Source of the DNA: UBA5209 sp964625015
Lineage (GTDB): Bacteria > Patescibacteriota > Dojkabacteria > SC72
Direction of reading: 5' to 3'
Length of the DNA: 64,000 nucleotides
Assembly: GCA_964625015.1 (NCBI GenBank)
Contig: CAZUZI010000001.1
Span: 25,139 to 89,138 of the forward strand
Of the stretch, positions 7,590-15,629 are shown in pieces (within the stretch, counting starts at the first letter, position 1; each line of letters opens with the position of its first letter). The notes beneath the pieces were generated by a model. That model saw nothing but the letters and a program-made list of their open reading frames with translations, was not told where the DNA came from and did no database searches. A program made the position numbers and the translations under genes.

Positions 7590-8552
7590 ATGGAAGCATT
7601 TAAAGATATAAAAGTAGTAATAAAGGCTGAGGAGGGTAATTCAGGTATTTATGAAATATCACCTCTTCCAAGAGGATATGGTCATACACTTGGAAACGCT
7701 CTAAGAAGAATATTGTACTCAAGTTTAAGAGGTTCTGGTATTACAAGTATCAAGGTAAAAGGTGCAAAGCATGAATATTCTGTAATTGAAGGTGTAAGAG
7801 AAGATTTGACATCAATAATTCTTAATCTTAAACAGATTAAGTTTAGAGTAGATTCTGAGGATGTTAAAGTTGGTAAGATTTCTGTAACTGGAAAGAAAGT
7901 AGTAAAAGCTTCAGACATTGAATTAGAAGCAGGTGTTGTTGTTACAACTCCTGATGTCGTAATTGCAAACCTTACAGATGCTTCTTCAGCTTTGGATATT
8001 GAAATTACAATAGAATCTGGAATCGGATATAGAGATGCTAGAAATATTGATAGAGCGGAAGTTGGAATAATTCCTCTTGATTGTGATTTTACTCCAATTG
8101 AGAAAGTAAGTATGAGTGTAGAACAGGCACGTAAGGGACAAGAAACAGATTTAGATGCAGTCCTTATCTCCATTGAAACAGATGGTAGTATTGCACCAAA
8201 AGATGCTCTCGTTGAATCAGCAAAAATACTTCAGGAATTTGCAGGTAAGGTAATGATTGCAATGGGAATATCTAAGAAAGAAGTTGAGGAAAGAGCTGAA
8301 GAAATAAATCAGGTAGAGATTGTTGAAGAAGTTGTTGAAGAGTATGATGAGGCAAATGATCTTAGAATAGAGGATCTTCCAATATCAAAGAGATCTAAGA
8401 CTGGATTACTTGCAGGTAACTATAAAACTCTTGGAGATCTTAAGAGTGTTACAGTAGATGACCTACTCTCCCTTTCAGGATTTGGTAACAAATCTCTCAA
8501 TGAGGTAGTAGAGCTTCTAAATCAGTACGGTATTAATATAAAGACAGAGTAA
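7590..8552 (+). CDS. rpoA: DNA-directed RNA polymerase subunit alpha
   Basis: A 320-residue subunit that nucleates polymerase assembly. The N-terminal domain has the block LPRGYGHTLGNALRRILYSS and the later VEQARKGQETDLDAV. After an acidic linker of about 30 residues, the C-terminal helix-hairpin-helix domain (IEDLPISKRSKTGLLAG, LLSLSGFGNKSLNEV) that touches UP elements and activators is present. The gene lies between rpsD and rplQ, as in most bacteria. Confidence 0.97.
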   Translation: MEAFKDIKVVIKAEEGNSGIYEISPLPRGYGHTLGNALRRILYSSLRGSGITSIKVKGAKHEYSVIEGVREDLTSIILNLKQIKFRVDSEDVKVGKISVTGKKVVKASDIELEAGVVVTTPDVVIANLTDASSALDIEITIESGIGYRDARNIDRAEVGIIPLDCDFTPIEKVSMSVEQARKGQETDLDAVLISIETDGSIAPKDALVESAKILQEFAGKVMIAMGISKKEVEERAEEINQVEIVEEVVEEYDEANDLRIEDLPISKRSKTGLLAGNYKTLGDLKSVTVDDLLSLSGFGNKSLNEVVELLNQYGINIKTE

Positions 8553-8557
8553 TTAGA

Positions 8558-9082
8558 ATGCAAAAGAGAGTTAAGACTAAAAAATTAGGTAGAACACATT
8601 CACACAAGAAAGCATTAGTACTTAATATGCTTAGATCTGTAGTTAAGAATGGTAGTATAAAGACTACTACTCCTAAAGCTAAGGTTGTAAAAAATGAAAT
8701 AGAGTCTCTTCTTTCAAAAGTAAAGAATAGTAAAGAGGGAGACTTAGCATTAAGAAGAAAATTACAAGAAATATTAGGTGATTCTGCTCTAGTAAAGAAA
8801 ATTCTAGAGGTAAAAGATATTTCTGTTGTTTTGAAGAAGGTTGGATTTAGAGATGGAGATAATTCAGAGGTGTCAATTGTTGAAATAGAGGGATTAAAGG
8901 TAAAGAAAGCAAAATCTACAAGTAAGAAGAAATTAGAAAAGAAAGGGGTAGAAGAAGTTGAGAAGAGTATTCCAGCAGTTGAAGAGTCTAAGAAGAGGAA
9001 TATTTTGGATCTTGGAAAGAAATCTGTAAAAGAGGTAGCTTCAGTAAAGAAAGAGAGAGCTAAATCAAGATCAGGTCTTTAA
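8558..9082 (+). CDS. rplQ: 50S ribosomal protein L17 (bL17) with long charged tail
   Basis: The first ~110 residues are bL17 (LGRTHSHKKALVLNMLRSVVKNGSI split over the usual positions, then TTTPKAKVVKNEIESLL). A Lys/Glu/Ser-rich extension of about 60 residues follows, making 174 residues against about 120 in many bacteria. The extension is likely disordered. The gene starts 5 bp after rpoA. Confidence 0.93.
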   Translation: MQKRVKTKKLGRTHSHKKALVLNMLRSVVKNGSIKTTTPKAKVVKNEIESLLSKVKNSKEGDLALRRKLQEILGDSALVKKILEVKDISVVLKKVGFRDGDNSEVSIVEIEGLKVKKAKSTSKKKLEKKGVEEVEKSIPAVEESKKRNILDLGKKSVKEVASVKKERAKSRSGL

Positions 9083-9101
9083 TATTTATAAATAAACGGA
9101 A

Positions 9102-9536
9102 ATGAAGTACAAGACAGTTTGGACAAAAAAAGAAGATGTAAAGAGAGAATGGTATGTGATTGATGCCAAGGATATGATTGTAGGTAGAGTTGCTACAAAG
9201 ATTGCATCTTTACTTATAGGTAAAGAGAAAACATCAATTGTTCCTGACGTTGATAGTGGTGATTATGTTGTGGTTATCAATAGTGATAGTGTAAAACTTA
9301 CAAGAGGAAAAGAGAATAGTAAGATGTATTATAGCTATTCTGGATATCCTGGTGGTCTTACAGAAACAGTGTTTAAGGATATGATGACTAAAGATTCTAG
9401 AAAGATCATTACATCTGCAGTAAAGAATATGTTACCTAAGAACAAATCTAGAGATATTAGAATGGCGAGACTATTTGTATACAAGGATGGTGAGCATAAG
9501 CATCAGGCACAGAGTCCTAAAGAGTATAAATTATAA
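9102..9536 (+). CDS. rplM: 50S ribosomal protein L13 (uL13)
   Basis: A 144-residue large-subunit assembly protein. Family blocks are WYVIDAKDMIVGRVATKIASLL, here split as usual, the YSGYPGGL segment, AVKNMLPKNK and the C-terminal LFVYKDGEHKHQAQSP. truA, often found upstream, is absent. rpsI follows after 11 bp, the conserved L13-S9 pair. Confidence 0.95.
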   Translation: MKYKTVWTKKEDVKREWYVIDAKDMIVGRVATKIASLLIGKEKTSIVPDVDSGDYVVVINSDSVKLTRGKENSKMYYSYSGYPGGLTETVFKDMMTKDSRKIITSAVKNMLPKNKSRDIRMARLFVYKDGEHKHQAQSPKEYKL

Positions 9537-9547
9537 TTATTCAGTAA

Positions 9548-9943
9548 GTGAAGGAGAAATATTTTGAAGGAATAGGTAGAAGAAAAACAGCAACAGCCAG
9601 AGTAAGAGTATACTCAGGTGATAAAGCTAGTATGGTTAATGGTATTGCATTAGATGCATATTTCGCAAGTACACCAGCAGCTATTGATGCTATTAATAAA
9701 TCTTTCAGAGTTATTGGTTCTGATGGTAAATTCTATTTCTCAGCAACAGTTAATGGTGGTGGGCTATCTTCACAGGCAGATAGTGTATCACTTGGATTAG
9801 CTAGAGCACTCTACAGTATGGATAGTACATTAAAGAGTTCTTTGAGGAAAGCAGGACTTGTTACAAGAGATCCAAGAGAGGTTGAGAGAAAGAAGTATCA
9901 TCAGTTGAAAGCTAGAAAGAAGCCACAGTTCTCAAAGCGTTAA
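9548..9943 (+). CDS. rpsI: 30S ribosomal protein S9 (uS9), GTG start
   Basis: A 131-residue protein whose C-terminal tail reaches the P-site tRNA. It reads KYFEGIGRRKTATARVRVYSG at the N-terminus, has GGGLSSQADSVSLGLARAL and DPREVERKKYHQLKARKKPQ, and ends with the conserved KR. No ATG occurs before the conserved start, so GTG at 9548 is the initiator. It is the last gene of the operon, followed by a terminator. Confidence 0.95.
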   Translation: MKEKYFEGIGRRKTATARVRVYSGDKASMVNGIALDAYFASTPAAIDAINKSFRVIGSDGKFYFSATVNGGGLSSQADSVSLGLARALYSMDSTLKSSLRKAGLVTRDPREVERKKYHQLKARKKPQFSKR

Positions 9944-9959
9944 TATCTATTTGAGATTG

Positions 9960-9983
9960 AAAGCACCGAGAGGTGCTTTTTTG
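9960..9983 (+). terminator. Rho-independent terminator after rpsI
   Basis: An 8-bp perfect stem (AAAGCACC at 9960-9967 with GGTGCTTT at 9972-9979) and a GAGA tetraloop are followed by a T-rich run. It closes the infA-rpsI operon. Confidence 0.88.
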
Positions 9984-10055
9984 TTATAGGTTAACTTTTC
10001 ATAGTGTTTTTTCTTCTGTATATTTTGTAACATATACCAATATATTTTATTCAAT

Positions 10056-10928
10056 ATGCATATGAAGAAAATTATAATTGTTTTCTCTACTATTTTAGGA
10101 ATATTGGTATTAGGTTTTTTACTTGTACAACTCTTCTCCGCTTATATATACAATGAAAAGAACTCTACAAGTACGGAATCTGGTAAAGGTATAGGAGCTC
10201 CAGATTATGATTCTTCATATGATTTACAAGGGCAGACACCTGAGTATAATAATGCGCAAGGATCAAAAATACAAAAAAGTGGTTCAATATTACTGTTGGT
10301 CAAAGATCTTGATATTGCTGTTAAGAGTTTAGATAGTATTAATGATAAATATTCTGGTGAGGTAACAAATATATATGATTACGGTAGAGGTAATGATAGG
10401 TCTATACAGCTCATTGTTAAAGTACCTGTAAAAGATTTCGAAATATATTATGAGGAGATCCGAAATATTGATGGTGAAGTTACATACGCAAATATAGGGA
10501 GTAGTGATTTAACAGAAAGATATATTGATATTACATCTAGATTAGAGAACCTAAAGAAAGTAGAAGCTCAATTAGTAGGTATACTTGAAAATGCAAAGAG
10601 TATAACTGATATATTGGCAGTACAAAAGGAATTGAATAGTGTTAGAGGTGATATAGAAAGCTATGAAGCGCAGAAGAGATACTTTGATAGTCAGACAGAC
10701 TATTCATATCTAACAATTACATTCAATATTGATAAGGAGGGGTTAAACATTGTAGATGAAGCATGGAAACCTGGTGGCGAGTTCAGAGCTGCACTCAATG
10801 TATTTGTTTCATTCCTTAAAACTCTTGTAAATGTAGGTATTTGGGTTCTAGTATTCTCACCTTTGGTACTGATTCCTGCTGGTATTGTTCTATATGTAAT
10901 AAAGAGAAAGCAGGTTAAAAAGGTCTAG
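10056..10928 (+). CDS. DUF4349-type membrane-anchored protein
   Basis: A 290-residue protein with an N-terminal membrane anchor (about residues 5-30), an extracytoplasmic domain and a C-terminal membrane segment (about 253-282) ending in basic residues. The central part (KIQKSGSILLLVKDLDIAV, then an ITSRLENLKKVE coiled-coil block) matches the layout of DUF4349 proteins. Their function is not known; an envelope role is likely. An alternative start is the second Met (MKK). It is a single gene between the rpsI terminator and rnpB. Confidence 0.75.
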   Translation: MHMKKIIIVFSTILGILVLGFLLVQLFSAYIYNEKNSTSTESGKGIGAPDYDSSYDLQGQTPEYNNAQGSKIQKSGSILLLVKDLDIAVKSLDSINDKYSGEVTNIYDYGRGNDRSIQLIVKVPVKDFEIYYEEIRNIDGEVTYANIGSSDLTERYIDITSRLENLKKVEAQLVGILENAKSITDILAVQKELNSVRGDIESYEAQKRYFDSQTDYSYLTITFNIDKEGLNIVDEAWKPGGEFRAALNVFVSFLKTLVNVGIWVLVFSPLVLIPAGIVLYVIKRKQVKKV

Positions 10929-10931
10929 AGA

Positions 10932-10940
10932 TGGTATAAT
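10932..10940 (+). promoter_or_regulatory. Extended -10 promoter of rnpB
   Basis: TGG directly precedes TATAAT (10935-10940). The predicted RNA start lies 5-7 nt further on. No good -35 box is visible, consistent with an extended -10 promoter. Confidence 0.65.
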
Positions 10941-10945
10941 ATAGG

Positions 10946-11281
10946 GCGTAAGTATCATATACGATCGCGCTAATTAGCAATTAATTAGTGAGGAAAGTCC
11001 GGACTCCATGTCGCCGTGAACATATTACGGCAAGTGCCGACGAAAGTCGGGAGGGAGTAATCTTTCGGATAAAAGGGCAACAGAAAGTTATACCGCCCAG
11101 CTAACTTATAGCACAAATACTTTGTACTCTAGATTAGCTGGGTAAGGGTGAAATGGTAGTGTAAGAGACTACCGGGTAGTGCAGTAATGTACTATTGCGT
11201 GGCAACCCCCCTTGGAGCAAGGCAATGCCGCATAGATAGATGGTCGTTTGATACAGAATCCGGCTTATTTGATGCTTACGC
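10946..11281 (+). ncRNA. rnpB: RNase P RNA (type A-like, shortened)
   Basis: The catalytic RNA of RNase P, which removes tRNA 5' leaders. The conserved GAGGAAAGTCCGGACTCC lies at 10990-11007, the P12 arm CCCAGCTAA/TTAGCTGGG closes, GGTAAGGGTGAAA and GGAGCAAGG follow, and ATACAGAATCCGGCTTA completes P4 near 11250-11266. The 5' and 3' ends pair over 12 bp (10946-10957 with 11270-11281, one G-U), forming P1 and fixing the ends. Between GGAGCAAGG and AGATAGATGGTCG there are only about ten bases, where the E. coli RNA, as I recall it, carries P15-P18. Confidence 0.93.
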
Positions 11282-11328
11282 TTTCAAAATACCCCCAATA
11301 TTGTTATTATAGGTCATTAAATTCTTTC

Positions 11329-11946
11329 ATGTTCACAATGTTTAACGAAACAGGAACTCAAGAACCAGATAGGGGGAATAGTAATGAAGAAGTACAGAAA
11401 AAGATAAAGATTGAAGGTATCGCATCAAACTATTTAGACAGATTCATAACAGACGATAATCCATCTACAAAGAATGGATATACTGCACTAGATCAATTGA
11501 TTATATATGACTTTGATTTAGCATCTTTTATTGGAGATGATTTCTACGATAAATTTCAGGAGTTAAAAGATTTAATAATAGATAGGGCACATGAAATTTT
11601 AGATGAGGAAGATTGTGATACTGTTGATAATGAAATCGATGAAGATAATGTGGAATATTTCGATGCAAGGGATCTATTTGATGAGAACAAGGTACTTATG
11701 AAGATTGCTAAGTATATGCTCTTAGAATATATAACCGATGATGTCCTATCTCCATTTTCTGGAGAAACTTCACTAGAGCAAATAATTGCATATGAGTATG
11801 GGAATAGAATAGCTACAGAGAATAATGAGGCAGAGATGATAAAGATAAAGAAAAAACTGATGGCTATACGTTTTGATATGAAAGGTGGTGGAAGAATGTA
11901 TAATATTACAAGTATTGAGGAATTCACGGATATAAATTTGGAATGA
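11329..11946 (+). CDS. Unknown acidic protein with two internal repeats (paralogue A)
   Basis: About 205 residues, very rich in Asp and Glu, with no family I recognise. Two internal segments resemble each other: FITDDNPSTKNGYTALDQLI with IYDF, and YITDDVLSPFSGETSLEQII with AYEY. The same motif occurs twice in the next gene. No signal peptide or membrane segment is visible, so it is probably cytoplasmic. The frame extends upstream into rnpB, so I start at ATG 11329 (or 11338). It overlaps the next gene by 4 bp (ATGA-type junction). Confidence 0.6.
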   Translation: MFTMFNETGTQEPDRGNSNEEVQKKIKIEGIASNYLDRFITDDNPSTKNGYTALDQLIIYDFDLASFIGDDFYDKFQELKDLIIDRAHEILDEEDCDTVDNEIDEDNVEYFDARDLFDENKVLMKIAKYMLLEYITDDVLSPFSGETSLEQIIAYEYGNRIATENNEAEMIKIKKKLMAIRFDMKGGGRMYNITSIEEFTDINLE

Positions 11947-12521
11947 ATGGTATGCCAGAGTATATAGGTGATCCTGATGATGAGCAGAGTTCTGCAGAAG
12001 AAGATGGGTTTGATCGTCGTGATAGTGATGAATACTATCTTGAAATGATAGCTGTTGCTAACCACTTAGGTATTCTCAAAAATGACATAAAATCTCCAAT
12101 AAATAACCTAACTGGTCTTGAGCAGGTAATTGATTATGCTTTCCAATATGCTCCACCTTTTATGACACTTAATGATTTAAAGGCAAGAGTTTTTGACAAG
12201 ATGGATTGGGCACAACAGGTATGTGAGGGAAAGTGTATTGAAGACTTTATTGGTTTTAAGGGAAAATACGGTGAGGAACAAAAGGATAAAGAAAAAAGGT
12301 TCTTTAAAGGTATAATTTTTGGGATATCTATTTCTATGCTTTCAAGACGAATAACAGATGATGTTCGATCTTCTAATGGTCTTTCACCTCTTGAGCAGGT
12401 TATTATGTTCTATTTCGGATATATGCGTGAGGATAGATTAAAGAAGATAAAAGGAGAAATATATTCATTGTATAAAAGCTGGGCAGGAGGTCGTACAATA
12501 CTTAATGAAGAATTCCTCTAA
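11943..12521 (+). CDS. Unknown protein with two internal repeats (paralogue B)
   Basis: A 192-residue protein of unknown function. It carries the repeat found in the preceding gene: a weaker copy (ILKNDIKSPINNLTGLEQVI) and a clear copy (RRITDDVRSSNGLSPLEQVI). Repeat cores are about 100 residues apart or more, so each protein may be a duplicated domain. The start overlaps the stop of paralogue A, suggesting coupled translation. Its 3' end overlaps the convergent fmt gene by 20 bp, with no terminator hairpin between. Confidence 0.6.
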   Translation: MNGMPEYIGDPDDEQSSAEEDGFDRRDSDEYYLEMIAVANHLGILKNDIKSPINNLTGLEQVIDYAFQYAPPFMTLNDLKARVFDKMDWAQQVCEGKCIEDFIGFKGKYGEEQKDKEKRFFKGIIFGISISMLSRRITDDVRSSNGLSPLEQVIMFYFGYMREDRLKKIKGEIYSLYKSWAGGRTILNEEFL

Positions 12522-13467
12522 GCCCTTTTCCTAATCCGTTTAAGAAGTCTTTATCACTCATTTCATTCTTTCCCTCTATTTGTAATCTCTTTATTCTAAG
12601 GGATATGTTTAAATCTTTAGTGGATACTAGTAGCATATCGTTTTGTTTAAATAGTTCTCCAGGTATTCCTGTATTTTTTGTATCAACTATTTCTGATTCA
12701 TATATTTTGTTGATCTTTCCATCGTTCATAAACCATGCAATTGGCCAAGGTATGAATGCTCTTACCATTCTTTCAATATATTCAGGTTCCATACTATTCC
12801 AATTTATCTCTGCACTCTCTTTTGATATATCTTTTTGATAGCAGTATGTAGCTAATGAATTATCTTGTGGTATAGAATCTATTTCTCCGTTTACCCATCT
12901 TTCTAAAACATTCCCTAAAACCTGTGCAGACTTAGAAACTAATCTTTGTCTCAATGAAAGATTGGTATCGGTTGGTAGTATTGATTCTGGAAATATTTCT
13001 AATATATCTCCTTCATCCATACCTTCAGACATTAACATTATGGTTATACCTGTTTCTGTCTCTCCATCTAAAATTGCTTTTTGTATTGGTACTGCACCTC
13101 TGTATTTAGGAAGTATGGAAAAGTGTACATTGATTGCTTTGTATTTAGGATATTCAATGAAGAATTTAGGTACTATTTCACCAAATGCTTTGCATACAAT
13201 TAATTCAGGTTTGAATTTTTCTAATGCCTCTCTATACCTATCAATATTTCTCTCTGTATGAAATACCTCTATACCGTTATCTAAGGCATACTCTTTTACT
13301 TTAGAGGGAGTAAGTATCTGTTTCCTTCCAACTGGCTTGTCTGGTGTAGTTACTACTCCAACAATATTAAATCTCTCATCCATATGGAGTGCTTTCAGAG
13401 TTTCTACTGATTCCCAATCTGTTCCTAGAAAGAGTGTTTTTACAGGTTCTTTAACTAAATTTCTCAT
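12502..13467 (-). CDS. fmt: Methionyl-tRNA formyltransferase
   Basis: A 321-residue enzyme that formylates initiator Met-tRNA with 10-formyl-tetrahydrofolate. The Rossmann-type N-terminal domain contains the catalytic block NVHFSILPKYRGAVPIQ and the later GITIMLMSEGMDEGDI with the conserved Asp. The C-terminal OB-like tRNA-binding domain (from about residue 210) is present though divergent. The length is normal. It is transcribed divergently from queA across about 70 bp. Confidence 0.93.
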   Translation of the reverse strand: MRNLVKEPVKTLFLGTDWESVETLKALHMDERFNIVGVVTTPDKPVGRKQILTPSKVKEYALDNGIEVFHTERNIDRYREALEKFKPELIVCKAFGEIVPKFFIEYPKYKAINVHFSILPKYRGAVPIQKAILDGETETGITIMLMSEGMDEGDILEIFPESILPTDTNLSLRQRLVSKSAQVLGNVLERWVNGEIDSIPQDNSLATYCYQKDISKESAEINWNSMEPEYIERMVRAFIPWPIAWFMNDGKINKIYESEIVDTKNTGIPGELFKQNDMLLVSTKDLNISLRIKRLQIEGKNEMSDKDFLNGLGKGLRGILH

Positions 13468-13517
13468 GGCATATTTTATCCTAAATCAGTAGAAATTGAT
13501 ATAAAATCAATAAAAAT

Positions 13518-13526
13518 TGGTATAAT
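13518..13526 (+). promoter_or_regulatory. Extended -10 promoter of queA-tgt
   Basis: TGG precedes TATAAT (13521-13526). TTGATA lies at 13496 but at 19 bp spacing. The start codon at 13537 is only 10 nt after the -10 box, so the message would be leaderless or nearly so. Confidence 0.65.
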
Positions 13527-13536
13527 AGCAGGATTT

Positions 13537-14562
13537 ATGAAATCATCAGAATTTGTATACAACCTACCAGAGGAAAATATTGCGAAATTTCCACCTAAAG
13601 TCAGAGGTACTTCTAGTTTGTTAGTTGTTCACAAAGAGAGTGGAGAACTTGAACAGAGGCAATATTTCAATATACCTGAATATATCCAAGAAGGAGATGT
13701 CGTTGTTCTTAATGAGACAAAAGTTGAGAAGAGGAGAACATATTTTACTACATCTAAGGGTCGAAGGATTGAGGTGCTTTTTCTAAACCATACAGAAGAC
13801 AGGAAATGGTACTGTTTGGTTAAGGGCGCAAGATATATTCATGAGGGAGATATTCTTTCATCTATAGATGATGAAAGTGTAAAGATACTTGTAGGAAAGA
13901 GAGATGGTGATGGTTTTCAAATTGAGCCATACATTGAAGATGCAGAGAATATTTTTAAAAAGGTTGGTCATACCCCTATCCCACCATATATGAAAAGAGA
14001 AGATACCATTGAAGACTATGAAAGATACAATACGGTATTTGCAAGGCTTACAGGTTCTGTTGCTGCACCCACTGCATCTCTTAATTTAACAGATGATATA
14101 CTTTCTGAAATTGAAAGAAGAGGGGCAAAGATTGTAAAAATTGAATTAGAGATAGGGTGGGGTACATTTGCACCGATAAGGGAGGAGAATGTAGAAGATC
14201 ATGAGATTCATCATGAAAGAATAACGGTATCAAAAGAAGCCGCTGAAATAATCAATAGTGCAAAGAGAGTATGGGCATTCGGTACAACTGTTGCAAGGAC
14301 TTTGGAGAGTGTTTCAGATGAGAATGGAAATATACATCAATACTCTGGTACTACAGACCTTTACATATATCCTGGATATATGTGGAAGGTGGTAGATGTA
14401 CTTGTTACAAATTTTCATATGCCCGAATCCTCTCTCATTCTCCTTGTATCCTCATTTGCTGGTACAGGGTTAGTTAAGAGAGCATACGCAGAGGCATTGC
14501 GATGTGGGTATAAATTTCTTAGCTACGGTGATAGCATGTTAATTTTAAATGAGGATCGATAG
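13537..14562 (+). CDS. queA: tRNA preQ1(34) S-adenosylmethionine ribosyltransferase-isomerase QueA
   Basis: A 341-residue enzyme that transfers the ribose part of SAM to preQ1 in tRNA, giving epoxyqueuosine. It shows the N-terminal FVYNLPEENIAKFPP and GDVVVLNETKV blocks, HTPIPPYMKR, RYNTVFARLTGSVAAPTA and EIGWGTFAPIR, all typical of QueA. The length matches the family. The stop codon directly abuts the ATG of tgt. The leader is too short for a preQ1 riboswitch. Confidence 0.95.
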   Translation: MKSSEFVYNLPEENIAKFPPKVRGTSSLLVVHKESGELEQRQYFNIPEYIQEGDVVVLNETKVEKRRTYFTTSKGRRIEVLFLNHTEDRKWYCLVKGARYIHEGDILSSIDDESVKILVGKRDGDGFQIEPYIEDAENIFKKVGHTPIPPYMKREDTIEDYERYNTVFARLTGSVAAPTASLNLTDDILSEIERRGAKIVKIELEIGWGTFAPIREENVEDHEIHHERITVSKEAAEIINSAKRVWAFGTTVARTLESVSDENGNIHQYSGTTDLYIYPGYMWKVVDVLVTNFHMPESSLILLVSSFAGTGLVKRAYAEALRCGYKFLSYGDSMLILNEDR

Positions 14563-15579
14563 ATGGTAGATATTAATGCCTTAAAAGAAAATGTATATTT
14601 TATGCCAGATGCTACAAGGGGTGCTGTTAGGTATTTAACAACAAAGCAATTAAAAGAAACTGGTACAGAGGCAATTGTAACTAATACATTACATCTTTTG
14701 ATGTATCCTGGTTCGAAGGTAATACAGCAATTAGGTGGTATAAAGAAGATGATGGGATGGGATGGGATTGTATTAACTGATTCTGGTGGATTTCAGGTAT
14801 TTTCCCTTATTCATTCTAAGAAATGGGAAGGTAGTGTACATGAGAATGGAGCAATATTTAAATCTCCTCGTGAAGGCAATATATATGAGCTTACACCAGA
14901 ATCTTCAATTGATATCCAAATGGCTATCGGTTCTGATATCCTTGTTTGTTTAGATGATTGTAGAGATACAGACCTTACACGCTCTGAGGCAGAAGAATCA
15001 GTTGAGAGAACAATAAGGTGGGCAAAAAGATGTAATGATCATTTTGAAAATATATATGGTGGAACAGCTAAGACAGGTAAACTTTTAACCGCTGTTGTGC
15101 AGGGTGCAAACTTCTTAGATCTAAGAGAGTATTGTGCCAAAGAATTAGTGAAGATTGGTTTTGATGGATATAACTTCGGAGGTTTTGTTGTAGACAAAGA
15201 TGGCAAATTAGTAATAGATGAAATGAAAACTGTTATTGAGAATATCCCAAAAGATACAATCCGTTATGCAATGGGTGTTGGTAAACCAGAGGATATACGC
15301 AAGGGGATCGAGATAGGGTACAACCTTTTTGATACTGTTTTGGTTACCAGGAATGCGAGACATGGAACACTGTATACATCTGAGGGTGAACTTCGCATTG
15401 GAAATAGTAGTATGTCATTAGATCAAAGAGCTGTAGATCCTAATTGTAACTGTGAATGTTGTGCTAACTACTCAAGAGCATATATACATCAGATGCTAAA
15501 GAACAATGAAGCAACTGCTATGACTTTATGTACCATTCATAACTTAACCTACTATCAATCAATTATTCAAAAAGGATAA
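14563..15579 (+). CDS. tgt: tRNA-guanine(34) transglycosylase
   Basis: A TIM-barrel enzyme that exchanges guanine-34 for preQ1 (or queuine) in tRNAs with GUN anticodons. The block LTDSGGFQVFSL carries one active-site Asp (D73), and LFDTVLVTRNARHG carries the nucleophile Asp. The zinc site CNCECC and a later His are present. At 338 residues it is slightly short for the bacterial enzyme because the N-terminus is trimmed. It is coupled to queA with no spacer and followed by a terminator. Confidence 0.93.
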   Translation: MVDINALKENVYFMPDATRGAVRYLTTKQLKETGTEAIVTNTLHLLMYPGSKVIQQLGGIKKMMGWDGIVLTDSGGFQVFSLIHSKKWEGSVHENGAIFKSPREGNIYELTPESSIDIQMAIGSDILVCLDDCRDTDLTRSEAEESVERTIRWAKRCNDHFENIYGGTAKTGKLLTAVVQGANFLDLREYCAKELVKIGFDGYNFGGFVVDKDGKLVIDEMKTVIENIPKDTIRYAMGVGKPEDIRKGIEIGYNLFDTVLVTRNARHGTLYTSEGELRIGNSSMSLDQRAVDPNCNCECCANYSRAYIHQMLKNNEATAMTLCTIHNLTYYQSIIQKG

Positions 15580-15582
15580 CAG

Positions 15583-15605
15583 AAGAGGGCGTTTGCCGCC
15601 CTCTT
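15583..15605. terminator. Bidirectional hairpin between tgt and the DsbA-like gene
   Basis: A perfect 9-bp stem (AAGAGGGCG at 15583-15591 with CGCCCTCTT at 15597-15605), loop TTTGC, A/T-rich on both sides. It sits between convergent genes and could end both transcripts. Confidence 0.75.
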
Positions 15606-15629
15606 AATATTTCTAGATATATCTTCTAA

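Noticed and set aside
7682..8173. 163-residue frame opposite rpoA
   Set aside because: It lies fully within rpoA, whose identity is certain.
11248..11328. Start of the first repeat protein inside rnpB
   Set aside because: This part encodes the conserved 3' end of RNase P RNA; internal ATGs at 11329 and 11338 follow it.
13527..13536. preQ1 riboswitch before queA
   Set aside because: The distance from the -10 box to the start codon is about ten bases, too short for any aptamer.
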